Shown here: piece after piece, positions 1 through 6,041 of the stretch
Numbering within the stretch: position 1 is the first letter of the stretch
How the letters are laid out: every line of letters begins with the position of its first letter
Source of the DNA: an uncultured Persicitalea sp.
GTDB lineage: Bacteria > Bacteroidota > Bacteroidia > Cytophagales > Spirosomataceae
Direction: 5' to 3'
Length of the DNA stretch: 6,100 bases
Assembly (NCBI GenBank): GCA_950075905.1
Contig: CATMVR010000330.1
Coordinates: forward strand, 1-6,100
The notes under the pieces: model-generated
Databases searched by the model: none
What the model saw: only the letters and a program-made list of their open reading frames with translations
What the model was told of the DNA's origin: nothing
Translations under genes and position numbers: made by a program

Positions 1-397
1 CATCCCCGTGAAGTGCGTCGGCCAGTTGTAGTCCGTCTTGCAGCGTTTCTTTGAAGAGAGTTTTGTATGCCGTCCGGTCTTTGGCTACTGGTTCGGGGCC
101 ACGCAGCACCTCGGGCATTTTGATCTTGATAGGGGGAAAGCTGTTGTACTTAAAAATATTGCGCCCGTTATCGTTCATTTCTCCGCCTTCCTGGCCTTTC
201 CGTTTTTCCAGGCAGCGCTTTGTGTTAGCCAGAAAAAAGTAGGTAGTGGCCAGATACAGGTGCTCATACATTTGCCCAAGCGACCATTCGTCATCGGCAG
301 GCTTGGCGGCAAACTGCTCGTCGGTGTAGCGGTCCAGCGCGCTGAGGTAGTGCTGCACCGTGGCCTCATAGGCCGCTTTGATTTCTGGAATCGTCAT
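1..397 (-). CDS. DinB-family four-helix-bundle protein (N-terminal part, truncated by window edge)
   Basis: Reading the minus strand from the ATG at 395-397 gives 132 uninterrupted codons that run off the left edge, so the C-terminus is missing. The start is well defined because an in-frame TAA lies five codons upstream. The N-terminal half is typical of DinB/DinB_2-like proteins: an amphipathic helix, then a 'DEWSLGQMYEHLYLAT' segment at residues 36-51, where His46 is the expected first metal ligand. The second helix pair with the usual downstream His ligands would lie outside the window. DinB-fold proteins are four-helix bundles, often metal-binding; some are thiol-dependent transferases, but most Bacteroidota members have no assigned reaction, so no substrate is proposed. 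No signal peptide is visible, so it is probably cytoplasmic. The start is 29 bases after the stop of the upstream GHL10 lipoprotein gene on the same strand, with no recognisable promoter between them, suggesting co-transcription. Fold assignment is fairly secure; function is unknown. Confidence 0.82.
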   Translation of the reverse strand, partial: MTIPEIKAAYEATVQHYLSALDRYTDEQFAAKPADDEWSLGQMYEHLYLATTYFFLANTKRCLEKRKGQEGGEMNDNGRNIFKYNSFPPIKIKMPEVLRGPEPVAKDRTAYKTLFKETLQDGLQLADALHGD

Positions 398-426
398 TGA
401 TTGGGTATTTTAGTTGTGAGAGAAGG

Positions 427-2010
427 TCAGTCGGAGTACGAAACTTTTTGCAGGCGGTTGTCCATGATCATGATCGGAAGGGGTCCGTCGGGGCGGCCTT
501 CGTTATGCAGGCGGTCTACGGCCGTCACGTAGTAGAAGTACTTCTTACCCATTTCCAGCGCCATGTCCGTAAAGTACCTGTCGCGGCAAACAGCCACAAT
601 GTGGCGCGGATCGTGAGGCGAGGGTTTTTCTCCTTCCTCAAAGCGGTACACCACGTAGTACCAGGCAGTTTCGCCGTCTTCGGCCGGAGCGGGGGCCTCC
701 CAGAACAAATCAAGGTTTCCGTCTTTCAGCGTAGCCCGGAAATTCTGCGGGCTCAGGGGAGGTATACTGTCTTTCCAGGGCATAGCTGGCACCAGCGCCG
801 GGTATTGGTACAGGTCGTTGCGGAGGGAGTCCACAAAGCCCAGCGCATTGCGGCGCAGCGACCGCGAGCTGAAATAGATACTGCCATCCGCGCCGCGCTT
901 CCGGAGGTAGCGCACCTGATTGGGTATCTCCGACTTGTTCTGCCAGTTTTTGTCCTTATCCTCATAGCCCACCCGGTAGGCCGCCTGACCAATGTACAGG
1001 TGGCGCTCGAAGCGGTTGTCGGCCCACCAGTCTACCAGATTCGCAAAGGGTACCTTGGCAAAGCCCGCCGAAAAGTACACCTGCGGAGCCATGTAGTCGA
1101 TCCACCCTTTCTGAATCCACTTGCGGGTATCGGCATACAGGTGGTCGTAGGAGGTCAAACCACCCGTGGTGTTGGAGCCCAGCCGGTCGTCACTGTGGTT
1201 GCGCCACACCCCAAAGGGGCTGATCCCGAATTTGAGCCGGGGGTTTACGGCCATCAGGGCGTTGTGAATCTGCTCGATGAGCAGATCAATGTTATGTCGC
1301 CGCCAGTCGTTTTTATTGCTGAATCCCTGCCCGTATTTCTTAAAAGTAGCGTCATCCTGTAAGGTCTGCCCGGCTACTGCGTAGGGGTAAAAATAATCAT
1401 CGAAATGGATGCCGTCCACATCGTAGTTTTGGGCTACATTGACGGTCATATCGGTTATATACTGCCGCACTTCGGGTATGCCGAAATTGAAAAGTTTGGC
1501 ACCGTCGTAGTTCAGAATCCAGGCAGGATGCGTACGGCTAAGATTTTGCGAAGATACGCTGCGCGAGGAGCGGTGCACGAGACGGTTGAGGTTGAGCCAG
1601 GCGTGAAATTCGAGCCCCCGGCGATGCGACTCCCGCACCATGTATTCGAGGGGGTCGTAGAAGGGCCTGGGGGCGCGGCCCTGCTCACCGGTAAGCCACT
1701 CCGACCAGGGCTCCTTGCTTTTGGCGTAGAAGGCATCGCCCGCCGCACGTACCTGCACAAAAAGGGCGTTCATGCCCGCCTGCTTGTAAAAATCAAGGAG
1801 TCCCGTAAACTCGGCCTGCTGCTCGCCGGAGGAAAGGTTTTTCTGGCTGGGCCAGTCGATATTATCCACCGTAGCCACCCACACCGCCCGAAACTCCCGT
1901 TTGGGGGGGCGAAAAGCGAGCGCTTCTGGCGCGGAGGGCTGGGCCTGGCAGGCTCCCAACAGCTGAATGACTAGAAAAAAGGATAGCAGTCTTCTACCGG
2001 TTTGTTTCAC
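427..2010 (-). CDS. GHL10/DUF187-family glycoside hydrolase-like lipoprotein with C-terminal FnIII-like domain
   Basis: A 527-residue protein. The start is GTG at 2010: an in-frame stop lies eight codons upstream with no ATG between, and GTG places a complete lipoprotein signal at the N-terminus (basic MKQTGRR, hydrophobic stretch, lipobox LLGAC with Cys21). It should therefore be lipid-anchored in the envelope. Residues about 36-400 match the GHL10 TIM-barrel-like family (PF02638): 'REFRAVWVATVDNIDWPS' at 38-55, 'GMNALFVQVRAAGDAFY' at 79-95, 'HAWLNLNRLVH' at 136-146, the acidic 'DVDGIHFDDYFYP' at 197-209, and 'GISPFGVWR' at 262-270. Residues about 416-510 look like a fibronectin type III domain. 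The characterised E. coli relative DigH (YddW) cleaves peptidoglycan glycan strands stripped of stem peptides, so an envelope glycan substrate is the best inference, but it is unproven here. A run of seven C bases in codons 34-36 (1903-1909) is a possible slippage site. It is followed closely by the DinB-family gene and preceded by a 116-base spacer after the DUF2256 gene. Confidence 0.92.
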   Translation of the reverse strand: MKQTGRRLLSFFLVIQLLGACQAQPSAPEALAFRPPKREFRAVWVATVDNIDWPSQKNLSSGEQQAEFTGLLDFYKQAGMNALFVQVRAAGDAFYAKSKEPWSEWLTGEQGRAPRPFYDPLEYMVRESHRRGLEFHAWLNLNRLVHRSSRSVSSQNLSRTHPAWILNYDGAKLFNFGIPEVRQYITDMTVNVAQNYDVDGIHFDDYFYPYAVAGQTLQDDATFKKYGQGFSNKNDWRRHNIDLLIEQIHNALMAVNPRLKFGISPFGVWRNHSDDRLGSNTTGGLTSYDHLYADTRKWIQKGWIDYMAPQVYFSAGFAKVPFANLVDWWADNRFERHLYIGQAAYRVGYEDKDKNWQNKSEIPNQVRYLRKRGADGSIYFSSRSLRRNALGFVDSLRNDLYQYPALVPAMPWKDSIPPLSPQNFRATLKDGNLDLFWEAPAPAEDGETAWYYVVYRFEEGEKPSPHDPRHIVAVCRDRYFTDMALEMGKKYFYYVTAVDRLHNEGRPDGPLPIMIMDNRLQKVSYSD

Positions 2011-2126
2011 AAAAATGATGGCTTCTATGTTTTAATCCTTTCAAAGAAACGGATTTTACCCCATTTTACGTCAGTATTTTCCGGGTAAAAATGTGCGTAA
2101 CCGATAGGTTTCATACATCACAAAAA
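2011..2126. other. AT-rich spacer upstream of the GHL10 lipoprotein gene
   Basis: This 116-base non-coding spacer separates two minus-strand genes, DUF2256 and the GHL10 lipoprotein. It is long and AT-rich enough to hold a promoter for the lipoprotein gene. On the minus strand, TTTCTTTG at 2042-2049 resembles the Bacteroidota -7 box TAnnTTTG, but I see no TTTG at a proper distance upstream, so I do not call a promoter. The spacer contains a dyad described separately. Confidence 0.4.
2053..2092. repeat. Dyad TTTTACCC / GGGTAAAA with an additional tandem ATTTTAC copy
   Basis: TTTTACCC at 2054-2061 is matched by its exact reverse complement GGGTAAAA at 2083-2090, with 21 bases between. A second copy of the left half-site core, ATTTTAC at 2063-2069, lies exactly 10 bases (about one helical turn) after the first at 2053-2059. 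The arrangement could be an operator, or a weak stem in the lipoprotein mRNA leader. Because the surroundings are AT-rich, chance is a real alternative. Confidence 0.3.
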
Positions 2127-2276
2127 TCATACCGAAAAATTAGAAGAGCGCTGCCGGCGGCAGCGCTCGCTGCAATATTTTACCTCTTCCCAGCAGTTTT
2201 CCCACTTTTTCCGCCAGCTGAAAGGGCGTCCGCAGCCGTTGCACACCTTGCTGGGCAGATCAGATTTTTTTCTCAT
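2127..2276 (-). CDS. Small DUF2256-domain zinc-ribbon-like protein (49 aa)
   Basis: The minus strand encodes a 49-residue protein from ATG at 2274-2276 to TGA at 2127-2129. It fits the DUF2256 family (PF10013/COG4338) along most of its length: 'KSDLPSKVCNGCGRPFSWRKKW' covers residues 4-25, then 'WEEVKYCSERCRR' covers 29-41. The four cysteines C12-x2-C15-x19-C35-x3-C39 are arranged like a treble-clef or zinc-ribbon site; C28 is extra. The basic end (RCRRQR) would suit nucleic-acid contact, but no function is established for the family. Relatives are often stand-alone proteins of about 45-60 residues, or fused to DUF3253, so the gene looks complete. The 71-residue plus-strand frame overlapping it has no such motifs and is a shadow. 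The gene is divergent from the glycogen synthase gene and 116 bases ahead of the lipoprotein gene. Its A-rich leader lacks a Shine-Dalgarno sequence, as is normal in Bacteroidota. Identification is strong on motif grounds; the role is unknown. Confidence 0.9.
   Translation of the reverse strand: MRKKSDLPSKVCNGCGRPFSWRKKWENCWEEVKYCSERCRRQRSSNFSV
2146..2168. repeat. 23-bp near-perfect GC-rich palindrome inside the DUF2256 coding region
   Basis: GAGCGCTGCCG (2146-2156) and CGGCAGCGCTC (2158-2168) are exact reverse complements around a single central base, so a 10-bp stem with a 3-base loop can form on either strand. It lies within codons 37-44 of the DUF2256 gene, encoding the E-R-C-R-R-Q-R stretch. 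On the minus strand it is followed after four bases by an AT-rich ATTTTT run, which gives it a partial resemblance to an intrinsic terminator that would sit just before the stop codon. It may simply reflect arginine-rich GC codons. Confidence 0.6.
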
Positions 2277-2299
2277 TTTCACGGTAAATACGGGGAGCT

Positions 2300-2330
2300 T
2301 TTGTGATTATAACGAAAAATAGTACCTTTC
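2300..2330 (+). promoter_or_regulatory. Bacteroidota-type promoter for the glycogen synthase gene
   Basis: TTTG at 2300-2303 and TACCTTTC at 2323-2330 match the Bacteroidota -33 (TTTG) and -7 (TAnnTTTG) elements, with a 19-base spacer and one mismatch in the last base of the -7 box. Transcription would start near 2335-2338, leaving a leader of about 30 bases before the TTG start at 2367. This is prediction by consensus only. Confidence 0.5.
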
Positions 2331-2333
2331 AAA
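2306..2333 (-). promoter_or_regulatory. Possible divergent promoter for the DUF2256 gene
   Basis: On the minus strand, TTTG (complement of 2330-2333) is followed after 18 bases by TATAATCA (TATAAT is the complement of 2306-2311). This resembles a -33 TTTG with a TATAAT-like -7 box, and would start transcription roughly 20-30 bases upstream of the DUF2256 ATG. The -7 box matches the Bacteroidota TAnnTTTG consensus poorly, so this is tentative. It overlaps the plus-strand promoter almost completely. Confidence 0.3.
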
Positions 2334-2366
2334 TCAAACCTTAGACTAAACTAACTTGACCCTATT

Positions 2367-4181
2367 TTGGAAACCAAAACTAAAACCCCGAAAAAGAGCA
2401 TCCTGTTTGAAGTAGCCTGGGAGGTCTGCAATCAGGTTGGCGGGATTTATACCGTAATCCGCACCAAAGTTCCCGCCATGGTTGAGAAATGGAACGAAGA
2501 CTATTTTCTGCTTGGCCCCTACTTTCCCCAGAAAGCCTCCTCGGAATTTGAACCCATCACCGACCTCGACGACTCCCCCGCGGGGCAGACGGTAGCCCGC
2601 ATGCGCTCCATGGGGTACAGTGTGCAGTACGGCTACTGGCTCGTAACCGGCAAGCCCCGGGTGGTGCTCTTTGACGCTCTCGGCTCCATGGCCAAGCTGG
2701 ATCAAATCAAATTCGAGCTCTGGGAAAACCACCGGATCTCGACGCTCAATACCGAAGATCTCGTCAACCAGGTGCTGGTGTTTGGCGAGATGGTGAGGGT
2801 CTTTCTGACCGAATTTGCCGCCGAAAACGCCAAAAAGGCCGACATTGGCGTGCAGTTTCACGAGTGGATGGCCAGTAGCGGCCTGCCCGGCCTGAAAAAA
2901 GATAACGTGAAGGTAGCCACCACCTTCACTACCCACGCTACCATGCTGGGCCGGTACCTGGCCCAAAACGTAGACGGTTTTTACAGCAAGCTTCCTTTCT
3001 TTGACTGGGAGCACGAAGCCAAGCATTACAACATCGTGACCCAGGCTACCATCGAGCGGCAGGCGGCCCAAAGCGCGCAGGTACTTACCACGGTCAGTGA
3101 CGTTACGGCCCGCGAGTGCGAGGTGTTTCTGGGCCGGATTCCCGACCTCGTGACACCCAACGGTCTCAATGTGATGCGCTTTCAGGCTGTGCACGAGTTT
3201 CAGAACCTGCATGTGCGCTATAAGGAAAAAATCCATGAGTTTGTGCTCGGTCATTTTTTTCCGAGCTACTCGTTCGATCTCGACAAGACGCTTTATTTCT
3301 TTACCTCGGGGCGCTATGAGTACAGCAACAAGGGCTACGACCTGACGCTGGAAGCCCTCGCCCGGCTAAACTGGAAGATGATTCAGACCGGCATGGATAC
3401 CACCGTGGTGATGTTCATCGTCACCAAGCAGCCCTATTTTTCGATCAACCCCGACGTGCTGCAATCCCGCGCGGTGCTCGACGAATTGCAGGAAACCTGC
3501 ACGGCCATCGAAAAACAGGTGGGGGAGAAGCTCTTTCTGGCTACGGCGGCGGGGGCCGACCACAAAATGCCCGACCTCAATAACTTTGTGGATGAGTACT
3601 GGCGGCTGCGCCTGCGGCGTACCATCCAATCCTGGAAAACGGAGGAGCTACCCGCCTACGTGACCCACGATCTGAAACAGGAGGATGGCATCACGGATTT
3701 TTGTCGCAAGGCCAACCTGGTCAACAACGAGCGCGACCGCGTGAAGATCGTGTACCACCCTGACTTTATCTCATCTACTAACCCGCTCTTCGGGCTCGAC
3801 TACGGGCAGTTTGTGCGGGGCTGCCACCTGGGTGTTTTCCCGAGCTACTACGAGCCCTGGGGCTACACGCCGCTGGAATGCGTGGTGCGGGGCGTGCCTA
3901 CCGTAACCAGCGATCTCTCGGGCTTTGGCGACTACATCATGCAGATTATGCGTGACTATGAGAATCGGGGTATTTATGTGATCAACCGCAAGTCGCAGAA
4001 CTTCACGCAGGCGGCCGATCAGATGGCCGATATTCTGTTTAAATTTGTGAAAATGCAGCGCCGCGACCGTATCATGCAGCGCAACCGCGTGGAGAATATC
4101 TCTGACGTATTTGACTGGACCAACCTACGCTCGTACTACGATACCGCCCACGACCTGGCTCTGAAACGGAAGAAACCCTGA
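2367..4181 (+). CDS. Glycogen synthase, GT3 (eukaryotic GYS-like) family
   Basis: A 604-residue glycosyltransferase of family GT3, expected to elongate alpha-1,4-glucan from a nucleotide-glucose donor in the cytoplasm. The start is TTG at 2367: an in-frame stop lies five codons upstream, and the first internal ATG (codon 38) would remove the essential N-terminal motif. That motif, 'LFEVAWEVCNQVGGIYTVI' at residues 13-31, is nearly the same as in fungal and animal glycogen synthases and forms part of the donor site. The C-terminal Rossmann domain has 'SYYEPWGYTPLE' with Glu496 and Glu504 as the E-x7-E pair, followed by GVPTVTSDLSGFG. Residues 565-584 (RRDRIMQRNR..., ending SDVFDW) reproduce the arginine-rich helix that binds glucose-6-phosphate in yeast Gsy2. 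The protein lacks the long phosphorylated tails of eukaryotic enzymes: only about ten residues precede the first strand, and it stops 20 residues after that helix. Eukaryotic GT3 enzymes use UDP-glucose; the donor here is not determined. It is monocistronic, with its own promoter and terminators. The symbol glgA is avoided because that names the unrelated GT5 enzyme. Confidence 0.95.
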   Translation: METKTKTPKKSILFEVAWEVCNQVGGIYTVIRTKVPAMVEKWNEDYFLLGPYFPQKASSEFEPITDLDDSPAGQTVARMRSMGYSVQYGYWLVTGKPRVVLFDALGSMAKLDQIKFELWENHRISTLNTEDLVNQVLVFGEMVRVFLTEFAAENAKKADIGVQFHEWMASSGLPGLKKDNVKVATTFTTHATMLGRYLAQNVDGFYSKLPFFDWEHEAKHYNIVTQATIERQAAQSAQVLTTVSDVTARECEVFLGRIPDLVTPNGLNVMRFQAVHEFQNLHVRYKEKIHEFVLGHFFPSYSFDLDKTLYFFTSGRYEYSNKGYDLTLEALARLNWKMIQTGMDTTVVMFIVTKQPYFSINPDVLQSRAVLDELQETCTAIEKQVGEKLFLATAAGADHKMPDLNNFVDEYWRLRLRRTIQSWKTEELPAYVTHDLKQEDGITDFCRKANLVNNERDRVKIVYHPDFISSTNPLFGLDYGQFVRGCHLGVFPSYYEPWGYTPLECVVRGVPTVTSDLSGFGDYIMQIMRDYENRGIYVINRKSQNFTQAADQMADILFKFVKMQRRDRIMQRNRVENISDVFDWTNLRSYYDTAHDLALKRKKP

Positions 4182-4197
4182 GGGGAGTCAGGGTTTT
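4173..4197 (+). terminator. Intrinsic terminator overlapping the glycogen synthase stop codon
   Basis: AAACCCTGA (4173-4181) pairs perfectly with TCAGGGTTT (4188-4196) around a GGGGAG loop, giving a 9-bp stem followed by a short T run (4194-4197). The stop codon TGA (4179-4181) is the last part of the 5' arm. The T tract is short, so termination may be only partial; a stronger hairpin follows 30 bases later. Confidence 0.65.
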
Positions 4198-4226
4198 GAA
4201 AATAGCTTTACCAATAAAATTCTTGC

Positions 4227-4265
4227 AAAAAAGCCGGCCGGGAAAAAATCCCCGCCGGCTTTTTT
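4227..4265. terminator. Strong bidirectional intrinsic terminator between convergent genes
   Basis: AAAAAAGCCGGC (4227-4238) is the exact reverse complement of GCCGGCTTTTTT (4254-4265). Inside this, one C-C mismatch (4239/4253) is followed by GGG (4240-4242) pairing with CCC (4250-4252) around an A-rich loop. Flanking A6 and T6 tracts make it work in both directions: for the plus-strand glycogen synthase and the minus-strand GMC oxidoreductase. The T run overlaps two bases of the oxidoreductase stop codon (4264-4266). Confidence 0.88.
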
Positions 4266-5994
4266 ACAAATTCCCCTTTTTAAACTCCTTCACCGCATAA
4301 TCCACTGCCCGGGCCGTCAGGGCCATGTAGGTGAGCGAGGGGTTTTGAGTAGCCACAGAAACCATGGAAGCGCCGTCGGTCACGAATACGTTTTTGCAGG
4401 CGTGCAGCTGATTCCATTTATTAAGAAGCGAAGTCTTCGGGTCGTGCCCCATGCGCACGCCACCCATCTCGTGGTTTTCGCTGCCGGGATTCCGCATCGT
4501 ATCCGAGGTTTTGATATTGGTAAAGCCCGCTTTGGTAAACATCTCCGTAAACTGCTCGTAGAAATCCTGCACCATCTTCATGTCGTTGTCGTCAAAATCT
4601 ACCGACATCCGCAATAGGGGTACCCCCCAGTCGTCTTTCAAGCTGGCGTCAGGACGGATGAAATTAGTCTCTTTTGTAATGACTTCGCCCATCATCTGCG
4701 CGCCGACGCTCCCCCCGCCGGTTTCGGGGGCAAAGAGGGCTTCTTTCAGCTCTTCTCCCACCAGGCCTGCCGTAGTGTTTCCTTTTTTGGACGTATGAAA
4801 ACTCGTAGCGTAGCCGCGCAGGAACCGGGACGCCGGACCGCTCGTTTCCTGCTTGAACACATTGCGGAAGCGCGGCACGTAGCCGCCGTTGGGCCGCCGG
4901 CCCTCGGTGGTAGAGTCGTGGAAGCCATCATACTCGGCGGCTACCCGGCCCCGGTAGTTGTGAAAGCCGATGAACTTGCCCAGCAGGCCGTTGTCGTTAC
5001 CCAGGCCGTTGGGAAACCGCGACGAGGTAGAATTGAACAGCACCAGGTTGGAGTTGATAGTGGAGGCATTCAGGAAAATGACCCTGGCGTAGTACTCCGT
5101 CATTTCTTTGGTATTGGTATCCACCACCCGCACGCCCACGGCTTTGTTTTTCTTTTCGTCATAAATGATCGAGTGTACTACCGAATGCGGTCGAAGGGTC
5201 ATTTTGCCCGTGCGCTCGGCCCAGGGAAGCGTAGACGAGTTGGTACTGAAATACCCGCCAAACGGGCAACCCCGCTGGCACATGACGCGGTGCTGGCACT
5301 TAGCCCGGCCCTGCTCGTAGTGAATGGGCTGCGGGTCGGTGATGTGCGCCGCGCGACCGATGATGACCGGCCGGGTACCCTTGTAGTGCTGCGCCATCTG
5401 CTGGCTGAAATGCTTTTCCACGCAGGTCATCTCGTGCGGGGGCAGAAACTCGCCGTCGGGCAGCTGCGGCAGGCCGTCCTTATTTCCCGAGATACCCACA
5501 AACTTTTCCACGTAGCTGTACCAGGGGGCTATATCGGCGTAGCGGATGGGCCAGTCGATGGCGAATCCGTCGCGGGCGGGGCCTTCGAAGTCGTAGTCGC
5601 TCCACCGTTGGGTTTGCCGCGCCCACAGCAGCGAGCGGCCGCCCACCTGGTAGCCACGCATCCAGTCGAAGGGCTTGTCCTGCACGTAGGGGTGTACCTT
5701 ATCTTTCAGCACAAAATGCTGGGCGTCCTCTTTAAAAATATAGTGTTTGCTCGCAATGGGGTTCTCCTGCCGCTGGGCCAGAGTAGGCTGCCCGAGGTGC
5801 TCAAACTCCCAGGGCTGCATCTGCGCGGTGGGGTAGTCGGTTACGTGCTTTACGTCACGGCCGCGTTCGAGTACCAGCGTGCGAAGGCCTTTTTCGGTAA
5901 GCTCTTTGGCGGCCCAGCCCCCGCTGATGCCGGTGCCGATGACAATGGCATCGTAAGTACGGGCCTTGACAGAATCTATGTTGAAAAGAGACAT
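4264..5994 (-). CDS. GMC family FAD-dependent oxidoreductase (gluconate/sugar dehydrogenase catalytic-subunit type)
   Basis: A 576-residue flavoprotein from the ATG at 5992-5994. An in-frame ATG at 6027 would add eleven residues (MFLLYQTKIEK) not typical of the family, while the chosen start gives MSLFNIDSVKARTYDAIVIG, the usual short lead into the FAD-binding strand. Residues 14-35 carry the Rossmann FAD motif GTGISGG with GGRSLLW at 118-124. The C-terminus has the GMC catalytic signature: His508 in 'ENHEMGGVRMG' and Asn551 in 'QNPSLTYMAL'. Cys233, Cys239 and Cys243 form C-x5-C-x3-C-P, a spacing like that of the 3Fe-4S triad in membrane-linked FAD glucose dehydrogenases. The likely reaction is oxidation of a sugar, sugar acid or polyol with electrons passed to a cytochrome or quinone; the substrate cannot be read from sequence. 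There is no signal peptide. In this class the small subunit (gluconate 2-dehydrogenase subunit 3) usually carries a Tat signal and is encoded next door, but none is seen inside this window. It lies 47 bases downstream of a partial minus-strand gene and ends at the shared terminator. Confidence 0.93.
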   Translation of the reverse strand: MSLFNIDSVKARTYDAIVIGTGISGGWAAKELTEKGLRTLVLERGRDVKHVTDYPTAQMQPWEFEHLGQPTLAQRQENPIASKHYIFKEDAQHFVLKDKVHPYVQDKPFDWMRGYQVGGRSLLWARQTQRWSDYDFEGPARDGFAIDWPIRYADIAPWYSYVEKFVGISGNKDGLPQLPDGEFLPPHEMTCVEKHFSQQMAQHYKGTRPVIIGRAAHITDPQPIHYEQGRAKCQHRVMCQRGCPFGGYFSTNSSTLPWAERTGKMTLRPHSVVHSIIYDEKKNKAVGVRVVDTNTKEMTEYYARVIFLNASTINSNLVLFNSTSSRFPNGLGNDNGLLGKFIGFHNYRGRVAAEYDGFHDSTTEGRRPNGGYVPRFRNVFKQETSGPASRFLRGYATSFHTSKKGNTTAGLVGEELKEALFAPETGGGSVGAQMMGEVITKETNFIRPDASLKDDWGVPLLRMSVDFDDNDMKMVQDFYEQFTEMFTKAGFTNIKTSDTMRNPGSENHEMGGVRMGHDPKTSLLNKWNQLHACKNVFVTDGASMVSVATQNPSLTYMALTARAVDYAVKEFKKGNL

Positions 5995-6041
5995 CTTCTC
6001 GATTTTTGTTTGGTATAAAAGAAACAATGGTTCGGTAAAAT

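Noticed and set aside
38..400. Plus-strand 120-residue open frame at the left edge.
   Set aside because: The minus strand in the same region reads as a DinB-family protein with the EWSLGQMYEHL motif; the plus frame has no features of its own.
397..1974. Long plus-strand open frames (397-1362 and 1405-1974) opposite the lipoprotein gene.
   Set aside because: They are antisense shadows of a GC-rich coding sequence, with no family motifs, while the minus strand shows a complete signal peptide and GHL10 motifs.
2042..2049. TTTCTTTG on the minus strand as a -7 promoter box for the lipoprotein gene.
   Set aside because: No TTTG-like -33 element lies at 17-23 bases upstream, so a promoter cannot be supported.
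2146..2168. First reading of the GC-rich palindrome as an intergenic terminator or REP-like element.
   Set aside because: It falls inside the DUF2256 coding region and has no immediate T tract on either strand, so it is listed only as a palindrome.
2091..2306. Plus-strand 71-residue open frame with a hydrophobic stretch that might pass for a small secreted protein.
   Set aside because: It lies opposite the DUF2256 gene, whose minus-strand frame has clear family motifs. The plus frame shows no recognisable family and also overlaps the predicted glycogen synthase -33 element.
2346..3254. Minus-strand 302-residue open frame inside the glycogen synthase gene.
   Set aside because: It is antisense to strongly conserved GT3 sequence and its translation shows no coherent domain.
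4795..6018. Plus-strand 407-residue open frame opposite the GMC oxidoreductase.
   Set aside because: Low-complexity V/H/G-rich translation typical of an antisense shadow; the minus strand has the FAD motif and catalytic His/Asn.
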